Source: Candidatus Rokuibacteriota bacterium (GTDB lineage: Bacteria; Methylomirabilota; Methylomirabilia; Rokubacteriales; CSP1-6). Taken from it: 11,091 nucleotides of DNA. The position numbers were made by a program, and so were the translations under genes. Of the stretch, positions 1 to 6,993 are shown in pieces. The notes below the pieces were generated by a model, which did no database searches, was not told where the DNA came from, and saw only the letters and a list, made by a program, of their open reading frames with translations. The stretch spans positions 1 through 11,091 of the forward strand of contig JACQCN010000072.1 in NCBI GenBank assembly GCA_016201575.1. The letters are read 5' to 3'. Within the stretch, counting starts at the first letter, position 1. The number at the start of each line of letters is the position of its first letter.

Positions 1-164
1 AGGTCGCGCGCGCAGGACACCATACGCTCGAGATGGTTGGCGTGATCCCACTCGGGCGGCCGGCTGTTGATGGAGAGCCACGCGGCCGCCACGGCGACGA
101 GGACTGCGTAGCCGGCCAGAACCATCGCCCACTGCCGGGCGCGACTCTCCGGCGCCGGGCTCAT
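1..164 (-). CDS. Membrane glycosyltransferase-like protein (N-terminus only)
   Basis: The first 54 residues of a protein running off the left edge. It begins MSPAPESRARQW, followed by one hydrophobic helix at about residues 13-33, then a segment containing RPPEWDHANHLERM. A single N-terminal helix followed by a PPEWDxANHL-type motif is seen in the PMT/ArnT-like (GT39/GT83) integral membrane glycosyltransferases, where the first periplasmic loop carries an acidic catalytic residue. The family assignment is inference from this short piece. The start ATG overlaps the stop of the upstream methyltransferase (ATGA, 161-164), so translation is probably coupled and the three genes form one operon. 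The protein would sit in the inner membrane and use a lipid-linked sugar donor. Confidence 0.55.
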   Translation of the reverse strand, partial: MSPAPESRARQWAMVLAGYAVLVAVAAAWLSINSRPPEWDHANHLERMVSCARD

Positions 165-880
165 CGGTGGGCGATGAGGAGCACCGACGTTCCGAACGGC
201 AGGCTCACGCGCGGGACGACGAGGCCCTCGAGGGAGAACACCGCCGCCAGGAGCCGGTTCAGCGGCGCCGGCGGGCGCCGGAGATCGTGGCGCGTGTCCC
301 CCCGCAGCCGCTTCCCGAGCCGCACCAGCGCGATCCCGGGGAAGAGCAGCGTGTTGAAGTAGCTCCGGTGGGCCACGCGGAACCCGGCCCGCTCGACCCG
401 CCGCGCCAGCTCCCGCGCGGTGTAGCGCCGGCGATGCCCGAGCGCGAGGTCGTGCCCGCTCCAGAGCCACCGGTAGGCGGGCACGGTGACGAGCAGGAGG
501 CCGCCCGGGGCCAGCGCGCGACGCGCCGCCGCCAGCGCCGCGACATCGTCGTCGACGTGCTCAATGACGTCGAGCAGGAGCACGACGTCGGCCCAGCCCG
601 GCGGCACGACCAGGTCGTCGGGGAGCGCGCCCGGACGCACGTCGAGGCCGGCGGCGCGCGCCGCCGCGAGGAGGCCCGGGTCCACCTCCATGCCGACCGT
701 CTCGCCGAGGTCGCCGAGCGCTTCGAGCACGTTGCCGCTGCCGCACCCCAGCTCGAGGATCCGCCCGCGACGGCCGGCGAGCCGGGCGCGCAGGCAGGCG
801 CGCAGGACGGCTAGGCGCCCCCGGAAGTACCAGTGCCGCCGGTCTTCCTCGAGATGGACCGCGGTGTAGGCCGCGTCCAT
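161..880 (-). CDS. Class I SAM-dependent methyltransferase
   Basis: A 239-residue Rossmann-fold methyltransferase of unknown acceptor. Motif I is ILELGCGSGN at residues 41-50 (SAM glycine loop), an acidic residue follows at the end of beta2 (GMEVD, 63-67), and the post-motif region VVLLLDVIEHVDDD at 99-112 is the typical DxxEH signature of the Methyltransf_11/UbiG-like group. A C-terminal hydrophobic stretch (about 205-237) may associate with membrane. The start ATG at 880 overlaps the aminotransferase stop by one base (TGATG), and its own stop overlaps the next start, indicating translational coupling. The downstream membrane glycosyltransferase-like gene hints at methylation of a cell-envelope or lipid-linked glycan substrate, which is inference only. 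A long open frame on the same strand continues upstream over the aminotransferase but is not coding there. Confidence 0.85.
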   Translation of the reverse strand: MDAAYTAVHLEEDRRHWYFRGRLAVLRACLRARLAGRRGRILELGCGSGNVLEALGDLGETVGMEVDPGLLAAARAAGLDVRPGALPDDLVVPPGWADVVLLLDVIEHVDDDVAALAAARRALAPGGLLLVTVPAYRWLWSGHDLALGHRRRYTARELARRVERAGFRVAHRSYFNTLLFPGIALVRLGKRLRGDTRHDLRRPPAPLNRLLAAVFSLEGLVVPRVSLPFGTSVLLIAHR

Positions 881-2028
881 CAGCCGCGCTTCGCGGCGAG
901 GAAGCGGCCGATCCGGGCCAGGCCCTCCCGGATGCGCTCGACCGAGGAAGCGTAGGAGAAGCGGAGGTAGCCCTCTCCGTTGGCGCCGAAGTCGATGCCC
1001 GGGGTGACGGCCACGTGCGCCCGGTCGAGGATCTCGTACACGAAGGCCAGGGAGTCCCGCGTGTAACGGCGGGCGTTGGCGAAGACGTAGAAGGCCCCCG
1101 TCGGCTCCACTCCCACGCCGAGGCCGATCGCGCGCAGGCCGTCGATCATCACCCGCCGCCGCTCGTCCAAGATCGCGCGGAAGCGGCGCACCTCGTCGGC
1201 GGCCTCGCGCAGGGCCGCCAGGCCCGCCCACTGGACGAACTCGTTGGTCGAGATGAAGAAGTTCTGGTAGGCCTTCTGGAGCGGGCGGATGTACTCGCGC
1301 GGCGCGATCACGTAGCCGAGCCGCCAGCCTGTCATCGCGAAGGCCTTGGAGAAGCCGTTCAGCACGAAGGCCCGGTCGGTGAACTCGATGATCGTGCGCT
1401 CGGGCCCCGCGTAGGTGAGCCCGTGGTAGATCTCGTCGGACACGACGATCGGGCCGAGGCCGGCGATCGCGGCCATCCGGTCGGGCTCGAGCCGCGTGCC
1501 CGTCGGGTTGGCGGGGGAGTTGATCAGGATGGCCCGCGTGCGCGGCGAGAGCCGCGCGCGGATCCGCTCCGGCCGGTACTGGAAGGCGTCGGCTTCCTCC
1601 ACGGTGACGCAGACGGGCACGCCCTCCGCGTAGCGGACGAAGTTCGGGTAGCAGGCGTAGTGCGGGTCGGAGAGGATCACCTCGTCCCCGGAGTCGAGGA
1701 GCAGGTTGAACAGGAGCAGCATCGCCGGCGAGGTCCCCGCGGTGACGAGGATCTGGTCCGGCGACACCGTGACGCCGTAGGTGCGAGCGTAGTGCTCGGC
1801 GATGGCCTCGCGGAGCGGCAGGATACCGAGGCTCGCCGTGTACCTGGTCCGCCCGTCCTTGAGGGCCTTCTGCGCCGCTTCCAGGACGACCGCGGGGGTC
1901 CCGAAGTCGGGCTCGCCGAACTCCAGGTGGACGACGTCGATGCCCTGGCGCTCGAGCGCCTGAGCGCGCTCGAAGACCTCGAAGGCCAGGAAGGGCTCGA
2001 TCTCCTGCATGCGCCGCGCGAGCCTCAT
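880..2028 (-). CDS. PLP-dependent class I/II aminotransferase
   Basis: A fold-type I aminotransferase of 382 residues, normal for the AspC/aromatic aminotransferase group. Visible landmarks: FGEPDFGTP (37-45), the SPANPTG loop with Asn174, the SDEIY segment with Asp198 that pairs with the pyridine nitrogen, the PLP Schiff-base lysine Lys228 within VLNGFSKAFAMTGWRLGY, and the carboxylate-binding Arg356 in YLRFSYA. It would exchange an amino group between an amino acid and a 2-oxo acid in the cytoplasm; the substrate cannot be read from sequence. The start at 2028 (MRLARRMQEIEPFLAF) matches where the family normally begins; an in-frame extension to 2106 runs through a palindromic repeat and is not believed. 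It is the first intact gene of a coupled operon with the methyltransferase, and its start overlaps the stop of a decayed ACT-domain reading frame. Confidence 0.92.
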   Translation of the reverse strand: MRLARRMQEIEPFLAFEVFERAQALERQGIDVVHLEFGEPDFGTPAVVLEAAQKALKDGRTRYTASLGILPLREAIAEHYARTYGVTVSPDQILVTAGTSPAMLLLFNLLLDSGDEVILSDPHYACYPNFVRYAEGVPVCVTVEEADAFQYRPERIRARLSPRTRAILINSPANPTGTRLEPDRMAAIAGLGPIVVSDEIYHGLTYAGPERTIIEFTDRAFVLNGFSKAFAMTGWRLGYVIAPREYIRPLQKAYQNFFISTNEFVQWAGLAALREAADEVRRFRAILDERRRVMIDGLRAIGLGVGVEPTGAFYVFANARRYTRDSLAFVYEILDRAHVAVTPGIDFGANGEGYLRFSYASSVERIREGLARIGRFLAAKRG

Positions 2029-2270
2029 CGGCGGGGCACCTCGGGCTCCTCGAAGAGGGCCTCGACGGCCCCCTTCGAGCATCCCCCGGCATCGTTGCGC
2101 CGGCAAAGCCGCCGCTCGGCAGGACCTCGGCGACTCACCGTCACGTCGACGGCGCCGATGTCGCCGCCGGCCTCTCCGATCGCGGACGCTACCCGGCCCA
2201 GCATCCCCGGCTTGCTCTTGATCTCGACGCGGATCGTGAAACTGTAGCTGGTGCTGGGGGTGACCGCCAC
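2025..2270 (-). pseudogene. Truncated ACT-domain gene (malic-enzyme N-terminus?) fused to repeat
   Basis: An 81-codon frame starting at GTG 2270 (GAGGG lies 8 bases upstream). The first ~45 residues form the first half of an ACT regulatory domain: strand SYSFTIRVEI, the glycine turn KPGMLGRV, helix ASAIGEAGGDIGAV. This pattern is most like the N-terminal ACT domain of NAD(P)-dependent malic enzymes. After VDVTVSRRG the ACT fold breaks off. The remaining ~33 codons are the interspersed palindromic repeat at 2049-2117 read as protein (RRLCRRN...), ending in a TGA that overlaps the aminotransferase start. A full ACT domain needs about 70 residues and the malic enzyme more than 400, so this is read as a 5' remnant. 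An alternative is a small expressed ACT-like peptide, considered unlikely. Confidence 0.6.
2049..2117 (-). repeat. Interspersed palindromic repeat, copy 1 (REP-like)
   Basis: A 69-bp element matching the 68-bp copy at 5361-5428. Shared core blocks on the minus strand include GGCTTTGCCGGCGCAAC and GGGGGCCGTCGAGGCCC. It carries two hairpins: 2097-2115 (8-bp arms around AAA, one mismatch) and 2051-2077 (11-bp arms with one mismatch around a 5-base loop). It lies inside the open frame of the ACT-domain remnant and provides that frame's C-terminal codons. Two copies in 11 kb, each just downstream of a gene or gene fragment, indicate a dispersed family; a wider genome search was not possible. Confidence 0.8.
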
Positions 2271-2355
2271 CTCAGGAGCCCTCGCGGAGGTGCAGCGTGG
2301 TCATGGAGCACTTGTAGAGTAGCCGCCGCCCGCGAGCTTCACAAGGAGAAAGCCC

Positions 2356-2687
2356 TCAACGCGGCGCGGACAGCGAGCGGCGGAGGAGATCGAGCGCGAG
2401 CGTGGCCGCGCGGATCCGGCCGGCGGCCCGCCGCTCGGCCACGGCCCCGGCGCGGCCGGGCTCCGCCAGCGCCACCCGCGCGCCCATCGCGCCGAGGCGG
2501 GCGCCGATCTGGCCCTCGAGCGTGTCGGCATCGGCGCCGAAGATCAGGTCGCCCAGCCGGCGCCGGACCTCGGCCTCGACGGCCCGATTCCGCCGGTCGT
2601 GGGCACGACGTGGGAGCGGTCGAGGGCCTGGCGGAGGACAGCGGTGACTCGGCCGAGGTTGTCCCCGGCCACGACCTCCGCCTGCAT
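2356..2687 (-). pseudogene. cinA: Decayed cinA-family gene with internal deletions and frameshift
   Basis: CinA-family proteins (MoaB-like N-terminal domain, nicotinamide-nucleotide amidase C-terminal domain) are about 410 residues; here only about 110 codons survive in pieces, in order. From ATG 2687, with a good GGAAGG ribosome site, the minus strand reads MQAEVV, then jumps to GDNLGRVTAVLRQALDRS and TTGGIGP, which belong further into the N-terminal domain. Around 2580 the frame shifts and continues with VEAEVRRRLGDLIFGADADT, the interdomain linker and start of the C-terminal domain (ARVALAE). It then jumps to the extreme C-terminus, ATLALDLLRRSL, ending in TGA 2358-2356. The catalytic core of the amidase domain is gone. 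The assignment rests on recognising CinA motifs in the proper order across two frames. Confidence 0.7.
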
Positions 2688-2708
2688 CACGCCTTCCGCG
2701 AAGCGGGA

Positions 2709-2714
2709 ATCATA
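2709..2714 (-). promoter_or_regulatory. Possible -10 box (TATGAT) upstream of cinA remnant
   Basis: TATGAT lies 21 bases upstream of the ATG of the decayed cinA frame on the minus strand. At 17 bases further upstream only a weak -35 (TATTCA) is present. It may be a relic promoter. Support is limited to the hexamer and its position. Confidence 0.25.
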
Positions 2715-2997
2715 CCAGACCGATCAAGCCCTGAATAGTTTTCGGGTCCCCCGCATCTAAGCACGTGCAGGCAGTGGCTACGGCGTCCCTATGGACCTGC
2801 TGGAGGATACGTCGAGGCCGCTCGACAAGCCGCGCGACTCTCGCTCCCCGGCCCGGATGGAATGTCGGATCTGCCTGAACTGGTCGGCGTTTGCGCCGGT
2901 GGCACCGAAAATGCCGCCCACCTGCTTCGAGGGAATCGGGAGCCGGCGCCCGGACATCTTAAAGGTGATCTCGCACGCGTGATTGGGTGAACAGACC
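2715..2997. other. Intergenic stretch upstream of rpoD, no convincing gene
   Basis: About 280 bases, visibly less GC-rich than the flanks. Two small frames oppose each other: plus 2791-2982 (63 codons, containing MECRICLNW and ending 15 bases before the rpoD ATG) and minus 2778-2999 (starting [17 protein letters not shown] and containing KQVGGIFGATGANADQF). Neither matches a family I recognise, and third-position composition does not separate them. The plus frame has operon-like spacing to rpoD; the minus frame would start on top of the rpoD start codon. No clear sigma-70 promoter pair for rpoD could be picked out. Confidence 0.4.
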
Positions 2998-4470
<1,473 letters not shown>

Positions 4471-4476
4471 CCCCGC

Positions 4477-4513
4477 GGGCCGGCCGGCTACCAGCCCGGT
4501 GGCCGGCCGGCCC
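4477..4513. terminator. Bidirectional terminator-like hairpin between convergent genes
   Basis: GGGCCGGCCGG at 4477-4487 pairs perfectly with CCGGCCGGCCC at 4503-4513. The inner bases extend the stem to about 16 bp (one G-T wobble) around the loop AGCCC. It begins 7 bases after the rpoD stop, and its right arm encodes the last residues of the enoyl-CoA hydratase (GRPPGW). There is no T-run on either side, so it does not fit the classical intrinsic terminator; it may act with Rho or protect 3' ends. Confidence 0.7.
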
Positions 4514-5276
4514 GGTACGCTTCCGCCGCCTCCCGGATCCGCTCCCGCGCCCACTCCGTGCGCATCGTGTTCAGGAACTCCTCCGTCTCGAGGCGGAGCC
4601 CCGTGGCGAAGTCCATGGCCCCGCCCTCCCACACGCAGCGCTTGATCCCGCGCACGGCGGCGGGCGAGCGGCTGGCCAGCCGCTCGCCGTAGCGCACCGC
4701 CTCGTCCAGCAGCCGCTCCGGCGCGCACGCCCAGTGGCAGAGGCCGATGGCGACCGCCTCGTCGGCCTCGCAGAGCCGGCCCTCCAGCAGCAGCTCGAGC
4801 GCCCGCGCCGGGCCGACGAGCCGCGTGAGACGCTGGCTCCCGCCGGCGCCGGGCAGGATGCCGAGCTGGCTCTCGAGCAGGCCGATCCGGGCGCCGCGGG
4901 CGATGAAGCGGAAGTCGCAGGCCAGCGCCAGCTCGCACCCGCCCCCGCCGGCCTGGCCGTTGATCGCGGCGATGACGACGCGCGGCGAGTGCTGGACGGC
5001 GTCGAACGTGCGATGCCAGAGGGCGAGGCCCGGCCGCGCCGCCGGGTTGTCGGGGCTCGTCGCGGCCACGACGTCCAGGTCCGCGTGGGCGACGAAGTAG
5101 CCGGGAACGCCGCCGGTGAGGACGACGCTGCCGATGGTCTCGTCGTGGGCGAAGGCCTCGAAGGCGAGCGCCAGCTCGTGGATCATGCCCTGGCGCAGGA
5201 AGTTGTACGGCGGGTTCGTCAGCGTGACGATCGCGACGCGGTTCGCCCTCTCGATTCCGAGGTACTTGTAGGCCAT
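4488..5276 (-). CDS. Enoyl-CoA hydratase/isomerase family protein
   Basis: A crotonase-fold protein of 262 residues, the usual family length. It probably hydrates or isomerises an enoyl-CoA in the cytoplasm, in fatty-acid or related acyl-CoA breakdown. The oxyanion-hole and active-site segment reads IAAINGQAGGGGCELALACD (102-121), with Glu115 matching the first catalytic glutamate of rat mitochondrial hydratase. Glu135 in GLLESQLGILPGAGGSQRL matches the second; they are 20 residues apart as in the family. Both being present favours true hydratase activity over divergent crotonase chemistry, but the acyl substrate is not evident. The start at 5276 has a strong GGGGAGGAG site 5 bases away. A long frame continuing upstream to 5825 crosses a repeat and the ATP-grasp gene and is rejected. 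The gene appears monocistronic. Confidence 0.9.
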   Translation of the reverse strand: MAYKYLGIERANRVAIVTLTNPPYNFLRQGMIHELALAFEAFAHDETIGSVVLTGGVPGYFVAHADLDVVAATSPDNPAARPGLALWHRTFDAVQHSPRVVIAAINGQAGGGGCELALACDFRFIARGARIGLLESQLGILPGAGGSQRLTRLVGPARALELLLEGRLCEADEAVAIGLCHWACAPERLLDEAVRYGERLASRSPAAVRGIKRCVWEGGAMDFATGLRLETEEFLNTMRTEWARERIREAAEAYRAGRPPGW

Positions 5277-5360
5277 GGCGCTCCTCCCCTGCCCCGGCCG
5301 CGCATCCCGTGCCGGTCTGAGAACGGGTGAGCCAATCGCGCCCCCTGGCGCCGCGTGTTC

Positions 5361-5428
5361 GAGCGCCGGCTTTGCCGGCGCAACCGACCCTGGGGGCTTC
5401 GGAGGGGGCCGTCGAGGCCCCCTCCGAG
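5361..5428 (+). repeat. Interspersed palindromic repeat, copy 2 (REP-like)
   Basis: A 68-bp element, same family as 2049-2117 but better preserved and in the opposite orientation. Hairpin A: GCGCCGGC (5363-5370), loop TTT, GCCGGCGC (5374-5381), perfect. Hairpin B: CGGAGGGGGCC (5400-5410), loop GTCGA, GGCCCCCTCCG (5416-5426), perfect. It sits 6 bases beyond the stop of the ATP-grasp gene, so in that transcript it would form a double 3' stem-loop, possibly a terminator or mRNA 3'-end stabiliser. Confidence 0.85.
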
Positions 5429-5434
5429 TTGGGC

Positions 5435-6649
5435 TCAGGCGATCTCGAAGGACAGGCGCGCGTGGGCCTCGCGGAGCGCGTGCTCGACGGCCTCGGGGGT
5501 CTCGGCGCGGGCGAAGATGAACCCGAGGTACTGCCAGCCCTCGGGGAGCGGCACCAGCTCCTGGCCCACGTGCGCGGTGATCGCGACCTCCTCCACGCCC
5601 GGGACCGCTTCGGCCTGCTCCTTGCCCGCGACGGCCCGGAGGCGCCCCGCCTTCGGGATCGGGATCATCATCACGCCCGCCGGACGCCGCTCGCGGTCGT
5701 AGGACTCGATCTTCTTGCCGAGCGCGTGGCGGAGGATCAGCTCCTCGAGCGTCATCCCGGTCCCGAAGCGCAAGGTCCGCGAGCAGAGCCCCCCGATCGA
5801 TCGCGCCGCCACCTCGATCACCCACGGCCCCCGCTCGTTGATGCGCAGCTCGGCGTGGATCGGCCCTTCCGCGAGCCCGAGCGCCGCCGCCGCGCGCGCC
5901 GTCACCGCCGCGACCTGCGCCTGCCCGGCGGCGGGGAGGCGCGAGGGCGTCACGTAGATCGTCTCCTCGAAGAACGGCCCGTCGAGCGGATCGGGCTTGT
6001 CGAAGAGCGCCAGCGTGTGGAGCACCCCGCCCACGAGCAGGCCCTCGAGCGCCACTTCCCGCCCCGGCACGAATGCCTCGGCGAGGAGCGTGCGCGAGTC
6101 GTCGCCGGCCCGCTCGAGGATCGCCCTGATGCGGGCGACCGCCGCCACGAAGCCGCCCGGGTCATCGACCCGGATCACGCCGCGGCTCGCCGAGAGCGAG
6201 ACCGGCTTCAGCACGCAGGGATAGTCGACCGCGCCCGCCGCGAGGGCCGGGTCCTCGTCGAGGGAGACGGACCGGAAGCGCGGCACCGGGACACCGGCGG
6301 CGCGGAGCCGCTGCCGCATGAGGTGCTTGTCGCGGGCGGCACGGGTCGCCGCGACCGGGTTGGAGGCGAGCCCGAGCCGCTCGGCGATCACGGCGGCGGC
6401 CACGGTGGTCGGGTCGTCGACTCCGACGACCGCGTCGATCGGATGCGCGCGGGCGAAGCGCCGCACCGCGGCGGCGGCCCCCTCGGGATCGCCGAAGTCG
6501 AGGGTGAGGAGCGTCTCCGGCGCCAGCTCCTGTAGCGTGCTCGGCCGCTCGGAGGCGCACACGACCTCGACGCCCAGCCCGCGCGCGGCGTCGAGGAACG
6601 CCTGGATGCGATACGTGGTGGTCGGCAGGAGGAGGAGCACGCGCTCCAT
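5435..6649 (-). CDS. ATP-grasp domain carboxylate-amine ligase-like protein
   Basis: A 404-residue ATP-grasp enzyme. Such proteins activate a carboxylate as acyl-phosphate and join it to an amine or thiol. Order: an N-terminal pre-ATP-grasp Rossmann-like domain (MERVLLLLPTT..., 1-100), ATP-binding lysine Lys148 in YPCVLKPVSLSASRGV, adenine-hinge region LLAEAFVPGREVALEGLL (188-205) with Glu191, metal-ligand acids Glu267 (HAELRIN) and Glu279 (WVIEVAARSIGG), then a C-terminal domain of about 80 residues as in BacD-like L-amino-acid ligases. The substrates are unknown. It starts 17 bases after the NifU-like gene stops, as the third gene of the radical SAM operon, so a role in the same pathway (amide or peptide bond formation on a substrate or product of the radical enzyme) is a reasonable inference. 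No pathway partner confirms this. Confidence 0.82.
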   Translation of the reverse strand: MERVLLLLPTTTYRIQAFLDAARGLGVEVVCASERPSTLQELAPETLLTLDFGDPEGAAAAVRRFARAHPIDAVVGVDDPTTVAAAVIAERLGLASNPVAATRAARDKHLMRQRLRAAGVPVPRFRSVSLDEDPALAAGAVDYPCVLKPVSLSASRGVIRVDDPGGFVAAVARIRAILERAGDDSRTLLAEAFVPGREVALEGLLVGGVLHTLALFDKPDPLDGPFFEETIYVTPSRLPAAGQAQVAAVTARAAAALGLAEGPIHAELRINERGPWVIEVAARSIGGLCSRTLRFGTGMTLEELILRHALGKKIESYDRERRPAGVMMIPIPKAGRLRAVAGKEQAEAVPGVEEVAITAHVGQELVPLPEGWQYLGFIFARAETPEAVEHALREAHARLSFEIA

Positions 6650-6666
6650 CGCCGACCTGCCGCGGG

Positions 6667-6948
6667 CTACGCCTTGCCGGCCGTGTAGTAGGGGTTCGTG
6701 CCCGCCGAGTGATCGGTCGTGTCGAGGACCTCCACGATCTCGGGGATCTCTTCCTTGATCAGCCGCTCGATGCCGGCCTTCAGCGTGACGTCGGCCGCGC
6801 CGCAGCCCTGGCAGCCGCCCATCATCTGCAGATAGACGGTGTTGTCGCGCACGTCGAGCAGCTCGACGTACCCGCCGTGGCCGGCGATGGCCGGGTTGAT
6901 CGCGCTTTCGATCAGCTCCTGCACCTTGCTCTTCATGTCCGCGCTCAT
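6667..6948 (-). CDS. NifU C-terminal-domain Fe-S scaffold protein
   Basis: A 93-residue stand-alone NifU C-terminal domain. The family carries or transfers [4Fe-4S] clusters to apo-proteins. The hallmark CxxC is in GGCQGCGAADVTLKAGIE (Cys46, Cys49), preceded by the conserved INPAIAGHGGYVELLDV. The length fits the stand-alone NifU/NfuA-C type without the degenerate A-type domain. The start at 6948 has a strong AAGGAG 6 bases upstream. It lies 31 bases downstream of the radical SAM selenoprotein stop and 17 bases before the ATP-grasp gene, so it may supply or repair the radical SAM cluster; being short, it could equally be a general Nfu carrier. Confidence 0.93.
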   Translation of the reverse strand: MSADMKSKVQELIESAINPAIAGHGGYVELLDVRDNTVYLQMMGGCQGCGAADVTLKAGIERLIKEEIPEIVEVLDTTDHSAGTNPYYTAGKA

Positions 6949-6959
6949 GCTTTGCTCCT

Positions 6960-6993
6960 TTCTCAGACTGTTACTGTTCTCAGACTGTTACTG
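6960..6993 (-). repeat. Perfect 17-bp tandem duplication upstream of the NifU gene
   Basis: The unit TTCTCAGACTGTTACTG (plus strand) occurs twice, back to back and without mismatch, at 6960-6976 and 6977-6993. It spans the last codons and stop of the extended radical SAM frame and ends against the NifU ribosome site. It could be a paired operator or a recent slippage duplication that lengthened the spacer and gave a second TGA. Confidence 0.85.

Noticed and set aside
161..2092. Apparent 643-codon minus-strand fusion frame
   Set aside because: Only the last 239 codons (from 880) are a protein family; the rest is Arg/Gly/Pro-rich out-of-frame reading over the aminotransferase.
2272..2304. Short frame MTTLHLREGS ending just before the ACT remnant
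   Set aside because: Ten codons; could be the tail of a lost gene but nothing supports it.
5277..5434. Promoter for the enoyl-CoA hydratase
   Set aside because: TTGGCT near 5330 has no -10 match at 16-18 bases; only the palindromic repeat is supported here.
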